Assembly: GCF_000814005.1 (NCBI RefSeq)
Contig: NZ_JWLK01000002.1
Location: forward strand, 248,001 to 312,000
DNA from: Ruegeria sp. ANG-S4
GTDB lineage: Bacteria > Pseudomonadota > Alphaproteobacteria > Rhodobacterales > Rhodobacteraceae
Direction: 5' to 3'
Length of the DNA stretch: 64,000 nucleotides
Part shown: positions 56,237-64,000 of the stretch, piece by piece
Layout of the letters: each line of letters begins with the position of its first letter
Numbering within the stretch: the first letter of the stretch is position 1
Notes under the pieces: generated by a model
What the model was told of the DNA's origin: nothing
What the model saw: only the letters and a program-made list of their open reading frames with translations
Databases searched by the model: none
Position numbers and translations under genes: made by a program

Positions 56237-57247
56237 TCAAGCCAAAAGAGCCTCGATTTTCGCCAGGGTCGCCGCATTGACAGCCACACCGTCTGTCTGG
56301 GCTGCCACCCGTTTGGCCCGACGGCCATCACCGGGTAAATGTGCGCCATCCTGAAAGCGAATGGCTTCGACAAGACTTGAAATGCCGGTGTCAAACCTGC
56401 CGCCCGCCGTCGCGCCGGGGTCGATGGCAATAAAGAACTGGCCGGTTTTCGGTGGCCCGCCCGCCGTGCCGGAAAACGGCGACGCGTTGATGCCCAACGT
56501 CGCCCCGGTCATCGCAGCTGCCATAAGCTCGACCATCAGCGCGACACCCACACCCTTGTATCCGCCCGACGGTGCCATAGACCCTTTGAGGGCAACATCG
56601 GGGTCCGTCGTCGGGTTTCCGTTTGAATCCAATGCCCAACCCACCGGGATTGATTTGCCTTCACGCGCGTGTTTCATGACCTCGCTTCGGGCAATGGTGC
56701 TGGCGCTCTGATCAATCAGCAATGCAGGCTGCCCGTCCGTACCCGGAGCCGCAATTGAAAACGGGTTGGTGCCCACAACCGGCTTTGACCCCCCGGACGG
56801 CGCGATTGAGGCTGGCGCATTGGTAAATCCCATCGCAACGAGCCCCGCTTGTGCAAGCCTGTAGGTGTGATAACCCAAAACACCGCAATTATAGCTGTTC
56901 TTGATGGCCAGAACGGCAACACCTTGTTCACGCGCAGTTGGGATCAACGCGTCAAACCCCAAATCGATGGCTGAATGAGCGAACCCAGTCGCAGCATCAA
57001 CCGCGATGACCCCGGGCTTTGGTCGCGACAATTCGGGTTGTGCCTGCCCGTCGACCTTACCGCACTGTACATGCTCGCAATAGATCGGGATGTAGGCCAG
57101 ACCATGGCTTGCGACGCCATCTGCCTCGGTTGCGGCGGTTGCCTCCGCCAGAGGACGAGCGTTGTTTTCCGACGTACCGGAGGCAACCAGCGCGCGGAAT
57201 GACAGGTCTTCGATTTCAGCAAGGGAAAGGGTCTTTGTGTCGGTCAC
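56237..57247 (-). CDS. Ldh-family NAD(P)-dependent oxidoreductase
   Basis: 336 residues, malate/L-lactate/ureidoglycolate dehydrogenase-like fold. EADGVASHGLAYIPIYCEHV near residues 41-60, GTNPFSIAAPG and SGGYKGVGVALMVELM are conserved blocks. Members reduce 2-oxo acids or cyclic imines (for example piperideine-2-carboxylate or sulfopyruvate). Last gene of the five-gene operon, 12 bases after DUF3726. The operon suggests amino-acid or imino-acid catabolism, but the substrate is open. Confidence 0.9.
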   Translation of the reverse strand: MTDTKTLSLAEIEDLSFRALVASGTSENNARPLAEATAATEADGVASHGLAYIPIYCEHVQCGKVDGQAQPELSRPKPGVIAVDAATGFAHSAIDLGFDALIPTAREQGVAVLAIKNSYNCGVLGYHTYRLAQAGLVAMGFTNAPASIAPSGGSKPVVGTNPFSIAAPGTDGQPALLIDQSASTIARSEVMKHAREGKSIPVGWALDSNGNPTTDPDVALKGSMAPSGGYKGVGVALMVELMAAAMTGATLGINASPFSGTAGGPPKTGQFFIAIDPGATAGGRFDTGISSLVEAIRFQDGAHLPGDGRRAKRVAAQTDGVAVNAATLAKIEALLA

Positions 57248-57259
57248 GTTCTTGTCTCG

Positions 57260-57889
57260 TCAATCGTTGTCGGAAAGTCCGGCCCCTGCACCCAGAAGGC
57301 GTGATTCATCGGTTGCGGGGGCATAGGTGCGTCGGGCGAAGTCGTTCAGCACATCCCAACTGTCCTGCGCGGGCCGTGCTCGGGTATGTTGCTTGCGATG
57401 TCCATCTGGCGCAGTGCCAAACGAAACTGTCACATGCTCTGCGTTCACCGGAAAGGTTTCAGACAGCGTAAGGCGGACGCCGTCGGTTACGGCCAGCTCT
57501 CCGTCTGCTTCGACAGTCAGCGAACGCTCCAAGAGACGTGCGGCATGGCCTACAAATGCCAATAATAAAACTGGGGCAACGACCCGTTTCATTTCAACCG
57601 GACCGTCCTTCAGAAGATGTACACAATCGGACAACAAAGGCCCCGCCGAAAGCGGGCACAAATCGCCCTCTCCTTGCCAAGGGTTGTCGATTCGCCCCGG
57701 ACGATGATCCTGTGGGTTCGAAGCCAGCCCCAGTTGCAGCAAGTCGGCAAGCACCGCTGTCCCGTCTACGCCCTGAGCGCACAACCAGCGTGTCGCTTTG
57801 GCGGCCTCTTCGGCCTGACCCCAGGAATACCCTGCGCCGCGGGTCGCGCGTTTGGCAGTCGCTTCAACCTCGTTCAACGAGAAACTCAT
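57260..57889 (-). CDS. DUF3726-family protein
   Basis: 209 residues. Starts FSLNEVEATAKRATRGAGYS followed by WGQAEEAAKATRWL, the recognised opening of DUF3726 proteins. Soluble, no catalytic motif known. It overlaps the 561-residue gene (ATGA). Likely an accessory factor of the operon. Confidence 0.8.
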   Translation of the reverse strand: MSFSLNEVEATAKRATRGAGYSWGQAEEAAKATRWLCAQGVDGTAVLADLLQLGLASNPQDHRPGRIDNPWQGEGDLCPLSAGPLLSDCVHLLKDGPVEMKRVVAPVLLLAFVGHAARLLERSLTVEADGELAVTDGVRLTLSETFPVNAEHVTVSFGTAPDGHRKQHTRARPAQDSWDVLNDFARRTYAPATDESRLLGAGAGLSDND

Positions 57890-59571
57890 GCCGTGACCTG
57901 CGGGTAGACCCAGAAATCCGCGTTTTCGACCGTCAACTCGTCTGGATAAGGCGCGCCGGCATACATGCAGATACGAACCCAGCGATCCGACCGGGGGTCA
58001 AAATGCGTGGCCCCGAAGAACGACAGCTTCGCCCGCAGCATATCGATTGGCGCGACAGTTGCGCTGATCGTGTTGTCGTGAACCTCTCCGTACGGTGCTG
58101 CGCGACCCATTTGGAGGCGTCGCACCGTATGACGATGTTCGGGGTGGCGCAGCAGGAATTCTGCAATCGGTTGTTCATCGTCCCAACCGCGTAACGCATC
58201 ATAGGCTGCGGCCGCATCCCGCCCGGGGGCCAATGGCTGTTCGTAGTCCGCGATGGGTTCCTCAAACCGCTCGCCCAACCGGGGCTCCAGTTTCTCCTCG
58301 GATACATACCATGCACGCGCGCAGTTCTCGGTTGCCGACCAATCCAAGTCGAGCGCCCAACCAAAGGTCCCTTTGATCATCTGCTTTACGTCGCAGATTG
58401 GCATGGCACCATCGATGATGAACGCCCCTGCGTTGCTATCGGCCATGCAGTCCACAAGCCCATCCACAAGATCGCCGTAGGGTTCAAGGATCAGCGAGGC
58501 CAAAAGCTCTTGCCCTTCTTCGCTGAGCGCCGTTTCCGACCATGTCACCAGCCTATCCCAAGGATAGTCGTAATTCAGACTATCCCCGGTAAGGTGGTCC
58601 GATATTGCTTTCAAATCGGCACGCAATTGACCGAGCTTCCTGACCTGAATTGGATGATCGGATCGCCACCATGAGATTGAAAGTTTGCTGCGTTCGAAAA
58701 TCTGACGGAAATGGCTGGTTTCGGTCTGTGTCGCAGCTTTCAACGACCGAACGCGCGCAATCGCTTCTTCCCGGACCATGATCCAGTTGTTGAACAAAAC
58801 CGGGTGATTGATGATGAACGGCGCCATGCCCAGCCCGGTCGAGTTTCCGATGCCCAGCCAACGCGCGATCTCGGGGTCCAACTCTGCCGTCTGATCGCCG
58901 CCTTTGGCGCGCGCCATGTGCTGGACCAGATCGCGCACGAAAACCCGCGTCAGATAGACCGACAGCATCTCGGCCTGAAACGGTGCACTGACTTCATCCC
59001 GATCTGCGATCTTTTCACGATCAGCCGCGCCGAATTTGCCCGAGCCATAAACGGCGGTTGTCCGCATGAGATAGCCGACCTTGTAGATTTGTTCGAGGTC
59101 TGGTTGCAAACCGGCTGCGAGACGATCCACCACATGCGCCCACAGGCGCACCGAGCGGTTGGCGCGTGACAGTGACAATTCGTTTTCGCTGACACGTCCG
59201 GCCTCTTGCAACGGTACATTCTGCGACAGGCGCTTGATGTCGTCCGGATCGGGAATGCCGTCGAACAGCGCAAAGGTGGCATCCCACGCTTCGGCAATCA
59301 CACGGTCCGAGCGCTTTTCCGGCGGCAGATCATGGGCAAACGCCACAAGGGAATAGGCCCGTTCCGGACCGTGGGCGGTGTAAACTGCGTGTCCGACACC
59401 CTTGGAATCAATGTCGAAAACAGGGCGGGAGAAAGACCAGCCCTCTCGCGCCATTCGGCAGGTCAGCTGGCGCATAAAACTGAGGCGGCACTGATGCAGC
59501 GACCCAAGCCGCGAGAGCCGCATGACGCGTGCGGGATCTCGTCTGCTGATAACTGTCCGCGCCGTTTCCAT
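57886..59571 (-). CDS. Unrecognised 561-residue protein of the LysR-flanked operon
   Basis: Starts at ATG 59571 with AAAGGG upstream. Basic N-terminus rich in Arg (RRDPARVMRLSRLGSLHQCR), then a long soluble, Trp-rich body with blocks GYLMRTTAVYGSGKFGAADR, IGNSTGLGMAPFIINHPVLF and SISWWRSDHPIQ. No signal peptide, membrane span or known enzyme motif. It lies 4 bases after the M19-like gene and overlaps the DUF3726 gene. The tight packing indicates an enzyme or assembly factor central to the pathway. Confidence 0.85.
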   Translation of the reverse strand: METARTVISRRDPARVMRLSRLGSLHQCRLSFMRQLTCRMAREGWSFSRPVFDIDSKGVGHAVYTAHGPERAYSLVAFAHDLPPEKRSDRVIAEAWDATFALFDGIPDPDDIKRLSQNVPLQEAGRVSENELSLSRANRSVRLWAHVVDRLAAGLQPDLEQIYKVGYLMRTTAVYGSGKFGAADREKIADRDEVSAPFQAEMLSVYLTRVFVRDLVQHMARAKGGDQTAELDPEIARWLGIGNSTGLGMAPFIINHPVLFNNWIMVREEAIARVRSLKAATQTETSHFRQIFERSKLSISWWRSDHPIQVRKLGQLRADLKAISDHLTGDSLNYDYPWDRLVTWSETALSEEGQELLASLILEPYGDLVDGLVDCMADSNAGAFIIDGAMPICDVKQMIKGTFGWALDLDWSATENCARAWYVSEEKLEPRLGERFEEPIADYEQPLAPGRDAAAAYDALRGWDDEQPIAEFLLRHPEHRHTVRRLQMGRAAPYGEVHDNTISATVAPIDMLRAKLSFFGATHFDPRSDRWVRICMYAGAPYPDELTVENADFWVYPQVTA

Positions 59572-59575
59572 CCAG

Positions 59576-60550
59576 CTACCCTTTGGCTACGAAATTCTCG
59601 GCAAAGAACCGATACCAGTTCCCTCCCATGATACCTGCCACTTCGTCTTTGTTGAGGCCCGTGGCGCGCAACCCTTCTTCGATGTTTCCAAAGTCCCGGT
59701 TGTCCCGAAACCACGAAGGCATAGGGGGAAAACCGGGATTGCTGGCTGATCCTTCGCCATAATCGATCTCTTTGCTCCAGCGTCCGACCCGCATCCATTC
59801 GACCACACTGTCGGGTTGATCCTGGCACAAATCCGTTCCGATCCCCAAATGGTCGGCACCGTATTTCTCTGCAGTTCGCGCGATCATCTCGCAAAACCCA
59901 TCAAGCGTGCAGTCTGACTTGTCCTTCAGGTGATGAGGATAGACCGAAAATCCCAGCATCCCACCATTTTCGGTAACAGCCCGGATCACCGAGTCTCGCT
60001 TGTTGCGCAGCGCCGGCGCCCACGCGTGAGGGTTCGCATGTGTGATGGCGATCGGGCGCTCGGACAATTCCGCGGCCTCAATCGTCGACCGATCCGCCGA
60101 GTGGCTCATGTCGACAACAAGACCCACGCGGTTCATTTCTTTGACGACCTGTTTGCCCATTCTAGTCAGGCCGGTATCCTCAGCCTCGTAACAGCCAGTC
60201 GCGAGCAGCGACTGATTGTTGTAGGTCAACTGCATGAACCGTGCGCCAAGCGTATGCACGATCTCGACCAGCCCAATATCATCTTCTATGGGCGATGGGT
60301 TCTGAAAGCCGAAGAAAACAGCTGTGCGCCCGGACTCTCGCGCCTTTTCCACGTCGCTGGCCCATAACCCTTTCATGATCAGATCGGGGTATTGTTCGAA
60401 CCACCGGTTCCACTGTTCAAAGTTCAGAACGGTTTCGCGAAAGTTCTCGTGGTATGCGATGGTGACATGGATCGCGTCCACGCCTCCTTCGCGCAACTGC
60501 CGAAAAATCTTTTCGGACCAATTGGCGTACTGCAGCCCGTCAATGCGCAT
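59576..60550 (-). CDS. M19 (membrane dipeptidase) family protein with incomplete metal site
   Basis: 324 residues from ATG 60550, overlapping the aldehyde dehydrogenase stop (TAATG). The TIM-barrel landmarks are present: LGARFMQLTYNNQ, NRVGLVVDMSHSADRS, ITHANPHAWAPALRNKRD and LGIGTDLCQD. The usual first metal motif DGHxD reads IDGLQYANW, and the bridging Glu position reads FGFQNPS. So the alpha-metal ligands His, Asp and Glu seem to be missing while later His residues remain. It may be a one-metal or non-hydrolytic enzyme. No signal peptide: cytosolic. Confidence 0.85.
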   Translation of the reverse strand: MRIDGLQYANWSEKIFRQLREGGVDAIHVTIAYHENFRETVLNFEQWNRWFEQYPDLIMKGLWASDVEKARESGRTAVFFGFQNPSPIEDDIGLVEIVHTLGARFMQLTYNNQSLLATGCYEAEDTGLTRMGKQVVKEMNRVGLVVDMSHSADRSTIEAAELSERPIAITHANPHAWAPALRNKRDSVIRAVTENGGMLGFSVYPHHLKDKSDCTLDGFCEMIARTAEKYGADHLGIGTDLCQDQPDSVVEWMRVGRWSKEIDYGEGSASNPGFPPMPSWFRDNRDFGNIEEGLRATGLNKDEVAGIMGGNWYRFFAENFVAKG

Positions 60551-61995
60551 TACACCGGTGTTCCTGCACTGATGTACGCGGTTTTGACCGTCGTGTAGAA
60601 TTCCGCTGCCGCCCGACCCTGTTCACGCGGACCATACGAACTGTCGCCGCGCCCGCCGAAGGGCACGTGATAGTCGGTGCCTGCGGTCGGCAAGTTTACA
60701 GTGACAACGCCGGTCCGAGCATTGCGCCGGAAATGCGAGGCGCGGGCCAGGGACCGGGTCACAATACCCGAGGTCAGACCGAAGTTTGTATCGTTAACCA
60801 CGGCCAGCGCCGCGTCAAAGCTGTCCACTTTGATAACCGAGGTCAGCGGGGCAAACATCTCTTCACGGTTGATGCGCATGTCATTGTTGGTGTTCAGGAA
60901 CACGCCGGGGCTCATGTAATAGCCGTCATGTGGCATGTCCAATCGCTGCCCGCCACACGCCAATTCGGCACCTTCGGCCTTGGCCAAATCGACATAGGCG
61001 AGGTTCTCGGCCAGTTGTTGTTCACTGACAACAGGACCCATCTGAGTTCCTTCTTCCAGCGCATGGCCCACTTTCATGGCCTTTGCACCCGCCACCAGTT
61101 TTTCGACGAATGCATCGTGAATGCCAGCGTGAACCACAAGGCGGGAAGATGCGGTACATTTCTGACCGGTACCACCAAATGCGCCCCCAAGCGCCAGAGA
61201 AACTGCGAGGTCAAGATCCGCGTCGTCCATCACGGCCAACGCGTTCTTCGATCCCATCTCCATCTGCACTTTGGTCAGGTTCGGAATGGCTGCGGCGGCG
61301 ATGCCTTTGCCGACCGGAACGGAACCGGTGAACGAAATGGCATCGACTTTGGGGCTTTCGACCAAACGCTGCCCGATTGAGCGGCCAGAACCCATTACTA
61401 GGCTGAACAGACCCTTGGGAATGTCCTGACGTTCGATGATCTCAGTCAGTGCAACAGCCGACGCAGGGGTCATGTTCGCCGGCTTCCAGATGACGGCGTT
61501 TCCATAACACAGCGCTGGGGCGATCTTCCACGACGCCGTCGCAGTTGGGAAGTTCCAGGGGCTGATGACGGCGACAACTCCAACGGGTTCGCGTCTGACG
61601 TCGATTTCGATATCGGGGCGCACGGAATCTGCATTCTCACCAATCTGGCGCAAGCATTCGGCAGCGTAGTAAGTAAAGAACTGCCCGGCGCGATAAACCT
61701 CGCCCCTGCCTTCCGCAAATGGCTTGCCCTCTTCGCGGCTGAGCAATGTGCCAAGCTCTTCGGCCCGGGCCATCAATTCATTGCCAATGCCCTGCAACAC
61801 CGCCTGCTTCCGCTCTAGCCCGTAGCTGGCCCATTCCGCTTGCGCGATGTGCGCGCGATCCAAAGTCGCTTCAAGCTGGTCTGTACTGGCTTGCGCATAG
61901 CGGCCGATGAGATCGCTCAGATCCGATGGATTGCGGTTTTCGATCTCGGTTTCACCGGTGGTCCACTCACCAGCGATCAGATTTGGATTAGTCAC
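60550..61995 (-). CDS. Aldehyde dehydrogenase family protein
   Basis: 481 residues from GTG 61995 (MTNPNLIAGEW); an open frame continues to 62100 but would overlap the LysR gene. VISPWNFPTATASWKIAPAL, SFTGSVPVGKGI, MEMGSKNALAVMDDADLDLA and GGTGQKCTASSR with the catalytic Cys. The C-terminal blocks resemble 2,5-dioxovalerate (alpha-ketoglutarate semialdehyde) dehydrogenases, but aldehyde class calls by eye are weak. First gene of the operon divergent from the LysR gene. Confidence 0.93.
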   Translation of the reverse strand: MTNPNLIAGEWTTGETEIENRNPSDLSDLIGRYAQASTDQLEATLDRAHIAQAEWASYGLERKQAVLQGIGNELMARAEELGTLLSREEGKPFAEGRGEVYRAGQFFTYYAAECLRQIGENADSVRPDIEIDVRREPVGVVAVISPWNFPTATASWKIAPALCYGNAVIWKPANMTPASAVALTEIIERQDIPKGLFSLVMGSGRSIGQRLVESPKVDAISFTGSVPVGKGIAAAAIPNLTKVQMEMGSKNALAVMDDADLDLAVSLALGGAFGGTGQKCTASSRLVVHAGIHDAFVEKLVAGAKAMKVGHALEEGTQMGPVVSEQQLAENLAYVDLAKAEGAELACGGQRLDMPHDGYYMSPGVFLNTNNDMRINREEMFAPLTSVIKVDSFDAALAVVNDTNFGLTSGIVTRSLARASHFRRNARTGVVTVNLPTAGTDYHVPFGGRGDSSYGPREQGRAAAEFYTTVKTAYISAGTPV

Positions 61996-62093
61996 GAAAC
62001 GACCCCGAATGGAAAAGTTTCGGACAGGATGGACTTCAATGCCAGCATCAGTCAAATTCAAACAACTTAAAATAACTTCAGGAAATTTGAAGC

Positions 62094-62978
62094 ATGGCAA
62101 TCAAAATCGAAATGCTGCGATGCTTTTGCACGGTTGCTCAAACCGGCAATCTGACCGAGGCCGCCGACCGCCTGGGGCGCACACAGTCCGCCCTGTCGAT
62201 GACATTGAAACAACTCGAAGGGCATCTTGGGAAAAAGCTGTTTGAAGGGGAACGAAAAAACCTTTTGTCCCCATTGGGAGAGCAGGTATTCGAGATGTCC
62301 CTCAAACAGGTGCGGCAATTCGATCAAACCGTTCAGGCTATCCAAGCCGCCGCAGACGCCGCCCATGGCCAACTGCGGATCGCCTCTGTGCCTTCGGTTG
62401 CCGCGCTTATTTTTCCAGCGGTCCTCGAGCATATGACCCATCGTTTCCCGGGTCTGAAGGTGGAGCTAAGGGATACGGACACACAGCAGGTGTTGGATTC
62501 GCTCGCAGACGGCAAGGCCGACATTGGCATAGCGTCGGGGTTTCACCCCTTGAAAGGTATCAAGGCCGTTCCACTGTTCGCGGATCAGTTCGGGCTTGTG
62601 TGTTCATCGGACCATCCACTGATAACCAGCCCAGAGCCGCCAACTGTGGAAGATGTGATTGCTGCCTCATTTGTGAGAAACGCATTGTGCGATCTTATAC
62701 AAACACCAAGCTTTGCGGCTGCAATCCGCAAAACCGAAGTCACAATTCACAACACTCACTCGTTGATTACCATGGTCCGAACGGGCAAATGGGTCACTTT
62801 GTTGCCTCAGACAGTCGCACGATTTATCCCCGAAACAACTGCGTTTCGCACTCTACCTGATCTGCCGGACAAACGACAGGTTTATCTCTACATCAAAGAA
62901 AAACCGCGGTTTAAGGACCTGACGGATGAATGCAGCGCATTTATTGCGCACAGCGAATTGATCAGAAACACCAATTGA
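62094..62978 (+). CDS. LysR-family transcriptional regulator
   Basis: 294 residues from ATG 62094 (AGGAAA upstream). N-terminal winged helix: MLRCFCTVAQTGNLTEAADR then LGRTQSALSMTLKQLEGHLG, followed by a type 2 periplasmic-binding-like effector domain. Divergent from the aldehyde dehydrogenase gene with a 98-base shared intergenic region, the usual place for a LysR activator of the neighbouring operon. The effector is probably a pathway intermediate. Confidence 0.94.
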   Translation: MAIKIEMLRCFCTVAQTGNLTEAADRLGRTQSALSMTLKQLEGHLGKKLFEGERKNLLSPLGEQVFEMSLKQVRQFDQTVQAIQAAADAAHGQLRIASVPSVAALIFPAVLEHMTHRFPGLKVELRDTDTQQVLDSLADGKADIGIASGFHPLKGIKAVPLFADQFGLVCSSDHPLITSPEPPTVEDVIAASFVRNALCDLIQTPSFAAAIRKTEVTIHNTHSLITMVRTGKWVTLLPQTVARFIPETTAFRTLPDLPDKRQVYLYIKEKPRFKDLTDECSAFIAHSELIRNTN

Positions 62979-63382
62979 AAGCCAACCCATAAAAACGACG
63001 GGAATCGAAAGATCCAAGTTAGGATTTTTGCTGCCGAACAAAACGTTTGATGTGAATGTATGAATGAGCGGCGGAACCTTCAGGAACCACCGCCCAGATC
63101 TGCGCCAGTCACGAAGACTGGGCAAATTCGTCAACCTGTGCGGTCCCGGAGGAAAGTCGAAAGCTTGGGCGCGCACCAGCTTTGGGCCCATTACCCGGTG
63201 CAACACGACGCCAATACGGGGAAAATCCGCGCCAAGTTCCCACACGCTGCACCGTGTTGGGTTTCAATAGGATCAAGAGGCTCCACCACGAAGGTCGCAA
63301 TTGCCGGGGGGTTTTTGGTTGTGCTTGTATGGGATCGTATGCGCTCTGCATTCCCGAATGACGCACGCCCCATTCACAAAAG
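62979..63382. other. No convincing gene between LysR and xylulokinase
   Basis: About 400 bases. Frames on both strands overlap each other, with no ribosome site and no family resemblance. It may hold the 3' end signals of both convergent genes. Confidence 0.5.
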
Positions 63383-64000
63383 TCATTGCGCCGCCCGGAT
63401 CATCGCAAAGCTTGCGCGAAATTTTTGATAGGCCTCTTCATAAACGTCGGCTTGTTGCACGTCGGGTTGCACCTCTGTTGCGATGTCCGGCGGCGAAATG
63501 ACATCCGCCGGCGAAGCCCCGGTGGCGGCAATCATTCCAAGTCGTGCGGCCCCCAAAGCCGCCCCAAACTCACCCGAAACCGGCACCCGAAGTGGCAATC
63601 CAAAGACAGTCGAGATCAGTTGCAACCAGTACTTTGACGCGCTGCCGCCACCGATTGCGATGACCTCGTTCATTTGCGCATCCGTCGCCGCCAAAGCCTC
63701 GAGGCTGTCGCGCAACCCAAACGCAACACCTTCCAACACAGCGCGTGTCATGTCTTCTTTCGTTGTACCGGTGGACAGTCCGGTGAAGCTGCCCCGAATC
63801 TCGGCATCGTTGTGCGGTGTTCTTTCCCCCGACAGATAAGGCAGGAAGCGCAACTGCCCTGGTGGCGAGACTTGTTCGCCTAACGCGCGGGTCAGATCCG
63901 ACGGCGATTTCCCTACCAGCCGCGCCAGCCAGTTAAGACTGTCCGTCGCCGACAGCATCACCCCCATCTGGTACCAACGTCCAGGCACGGCGTGGCAAAA
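63383..64000 (-). CDS. xylB: Xylulokinase, C-terminal part
   Basis: About 206 codons visible; the 5' end lies beyond the window. The frame reads FCHAVPGRWYQMGVMLSATD at the edge, then FLPYLSGERTPHND and VIAIGGGSASKYWLQL, all FGGY carbohydrate kinase blocks of the xylulokinase type. The GGG loop binds ATP. It phosphorylates D-xylulose to xylulose-5-phosphate for the pentose phosphate pathway. Confidence 0.9.
   Translation of the reverse strand, partial: FCHAVPGRWYQMGVMLSATDSLNWLARLVGKSPSDLTRALGEQVSPPGQLRFLPYLSGERTPHNDAEIRGSFTGLSTGTTKEDMTRAVLEGVAFGLRDSLEALAATDAQMNEVIAIGGGSASKYWLQLISTVFGLPLRVPVSGEFGAALGAARLGMIAATGASPADVISPPDIATEVQPDVQQADVYEEAYQKFRASFAMIRAAQ

Noticed and set aside
62853-63245. 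Long frames on both strands between the LysR and xylulokinase genes
   Set aside because: They overlap each other and the LysR 3' end, with no ribosome site or family resemblance.

Overview
The window looks like chromosome of an alphaproteobacterium of the Rhodobacteraceae (Roseobacter group). This is inferred from protein content: a DUF6478-type protein, a DUF3726 protein in a catabolic operon, an Anbu/transglutaminase/alpha-E/ATP-grasp operon, a Hint-domain protein of the rhodobacteral type, and the general GC-rich codon use. No 16S or other taxonomic marker is present.

Layout. (1) 1-4.8 kb, minus strand: an operon with two dynamin-like GTPases, a small roadblock/LC7-like protein and two unrecognised proteins. 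(2) 4.8-9.9 kb: a gene-poor, AT-richer stretch that starts at a tRNA-Leu(UAG) gene. It holds tiny ORFs, a Hint-domain gene broken by an in-frame TAA, a frameshifted small gene, an IS3-family remnant and a truncated gene tail. It reads as a decayed insertion at the tRNA. (3) 9.9-30 kb: core metabolism and envelope. TetR regulator and AEC permease; S-formylglutathione hydrolase and soluble transhydrogenase; DUF188, HAD phosphatase and ornithine cyclodeaminase-like proteins; MFS; ZapE; folC-accD; a CPBP protease; a large ABC-exporter-like protein with degenerate ATPase motifs and a cyclic-nucleotide-binding domain; DUF6478; a DHA2 drug exporter. (4) 27.8-34.9 kb, minus strand: ctpA, an EnvC-like factor, gpmI, a sulfatase/phosphonate monoester hydrolase, nqrM and apbE. 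(5) 35-43.5 kb: CBS protein, phosphatase, a YqjD-like/holin-X-like membrane pair, then the full nqrABCDEF operon for the Na+-translocating NADH:quinone oxidoreductase. The maturation genes nqrM and apbE lie a few kb away on the same strand. (6) 43.8-50.4 kb: an RlmL-type methyltransferase and an unusual operon (Gly-rich protein, 1190-residue Asp-box/ASH-repeat protein, small membrane protein, MFS). (7) 50.8 kb: tRNA-Pro(CGG). (8) 52-56 kb: the Anbu operon. (9) 56.2-63 kb: a five-gene catabolic-looking operon (aldehyde dehydrogenase, M19-like protein, an unrecognised 561-residue protein, DUF3726, Ldh-family dehydrogenase) divergent from a LysR regulator. (10) 63.4-64 kb: 3' part of a xylulokinase gene.

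The strongest candidates for undescribed biology are the twin-GTPase/roadblock operon, the ABC-like protein with apparently dead nucleotide-binding motifs fused to a cNMP sensor, and the LysR-flanked operon with an M19-like protein that seems to have lost part of its metal site. All functional statements rest on motif recognition by eye; no database search was run.
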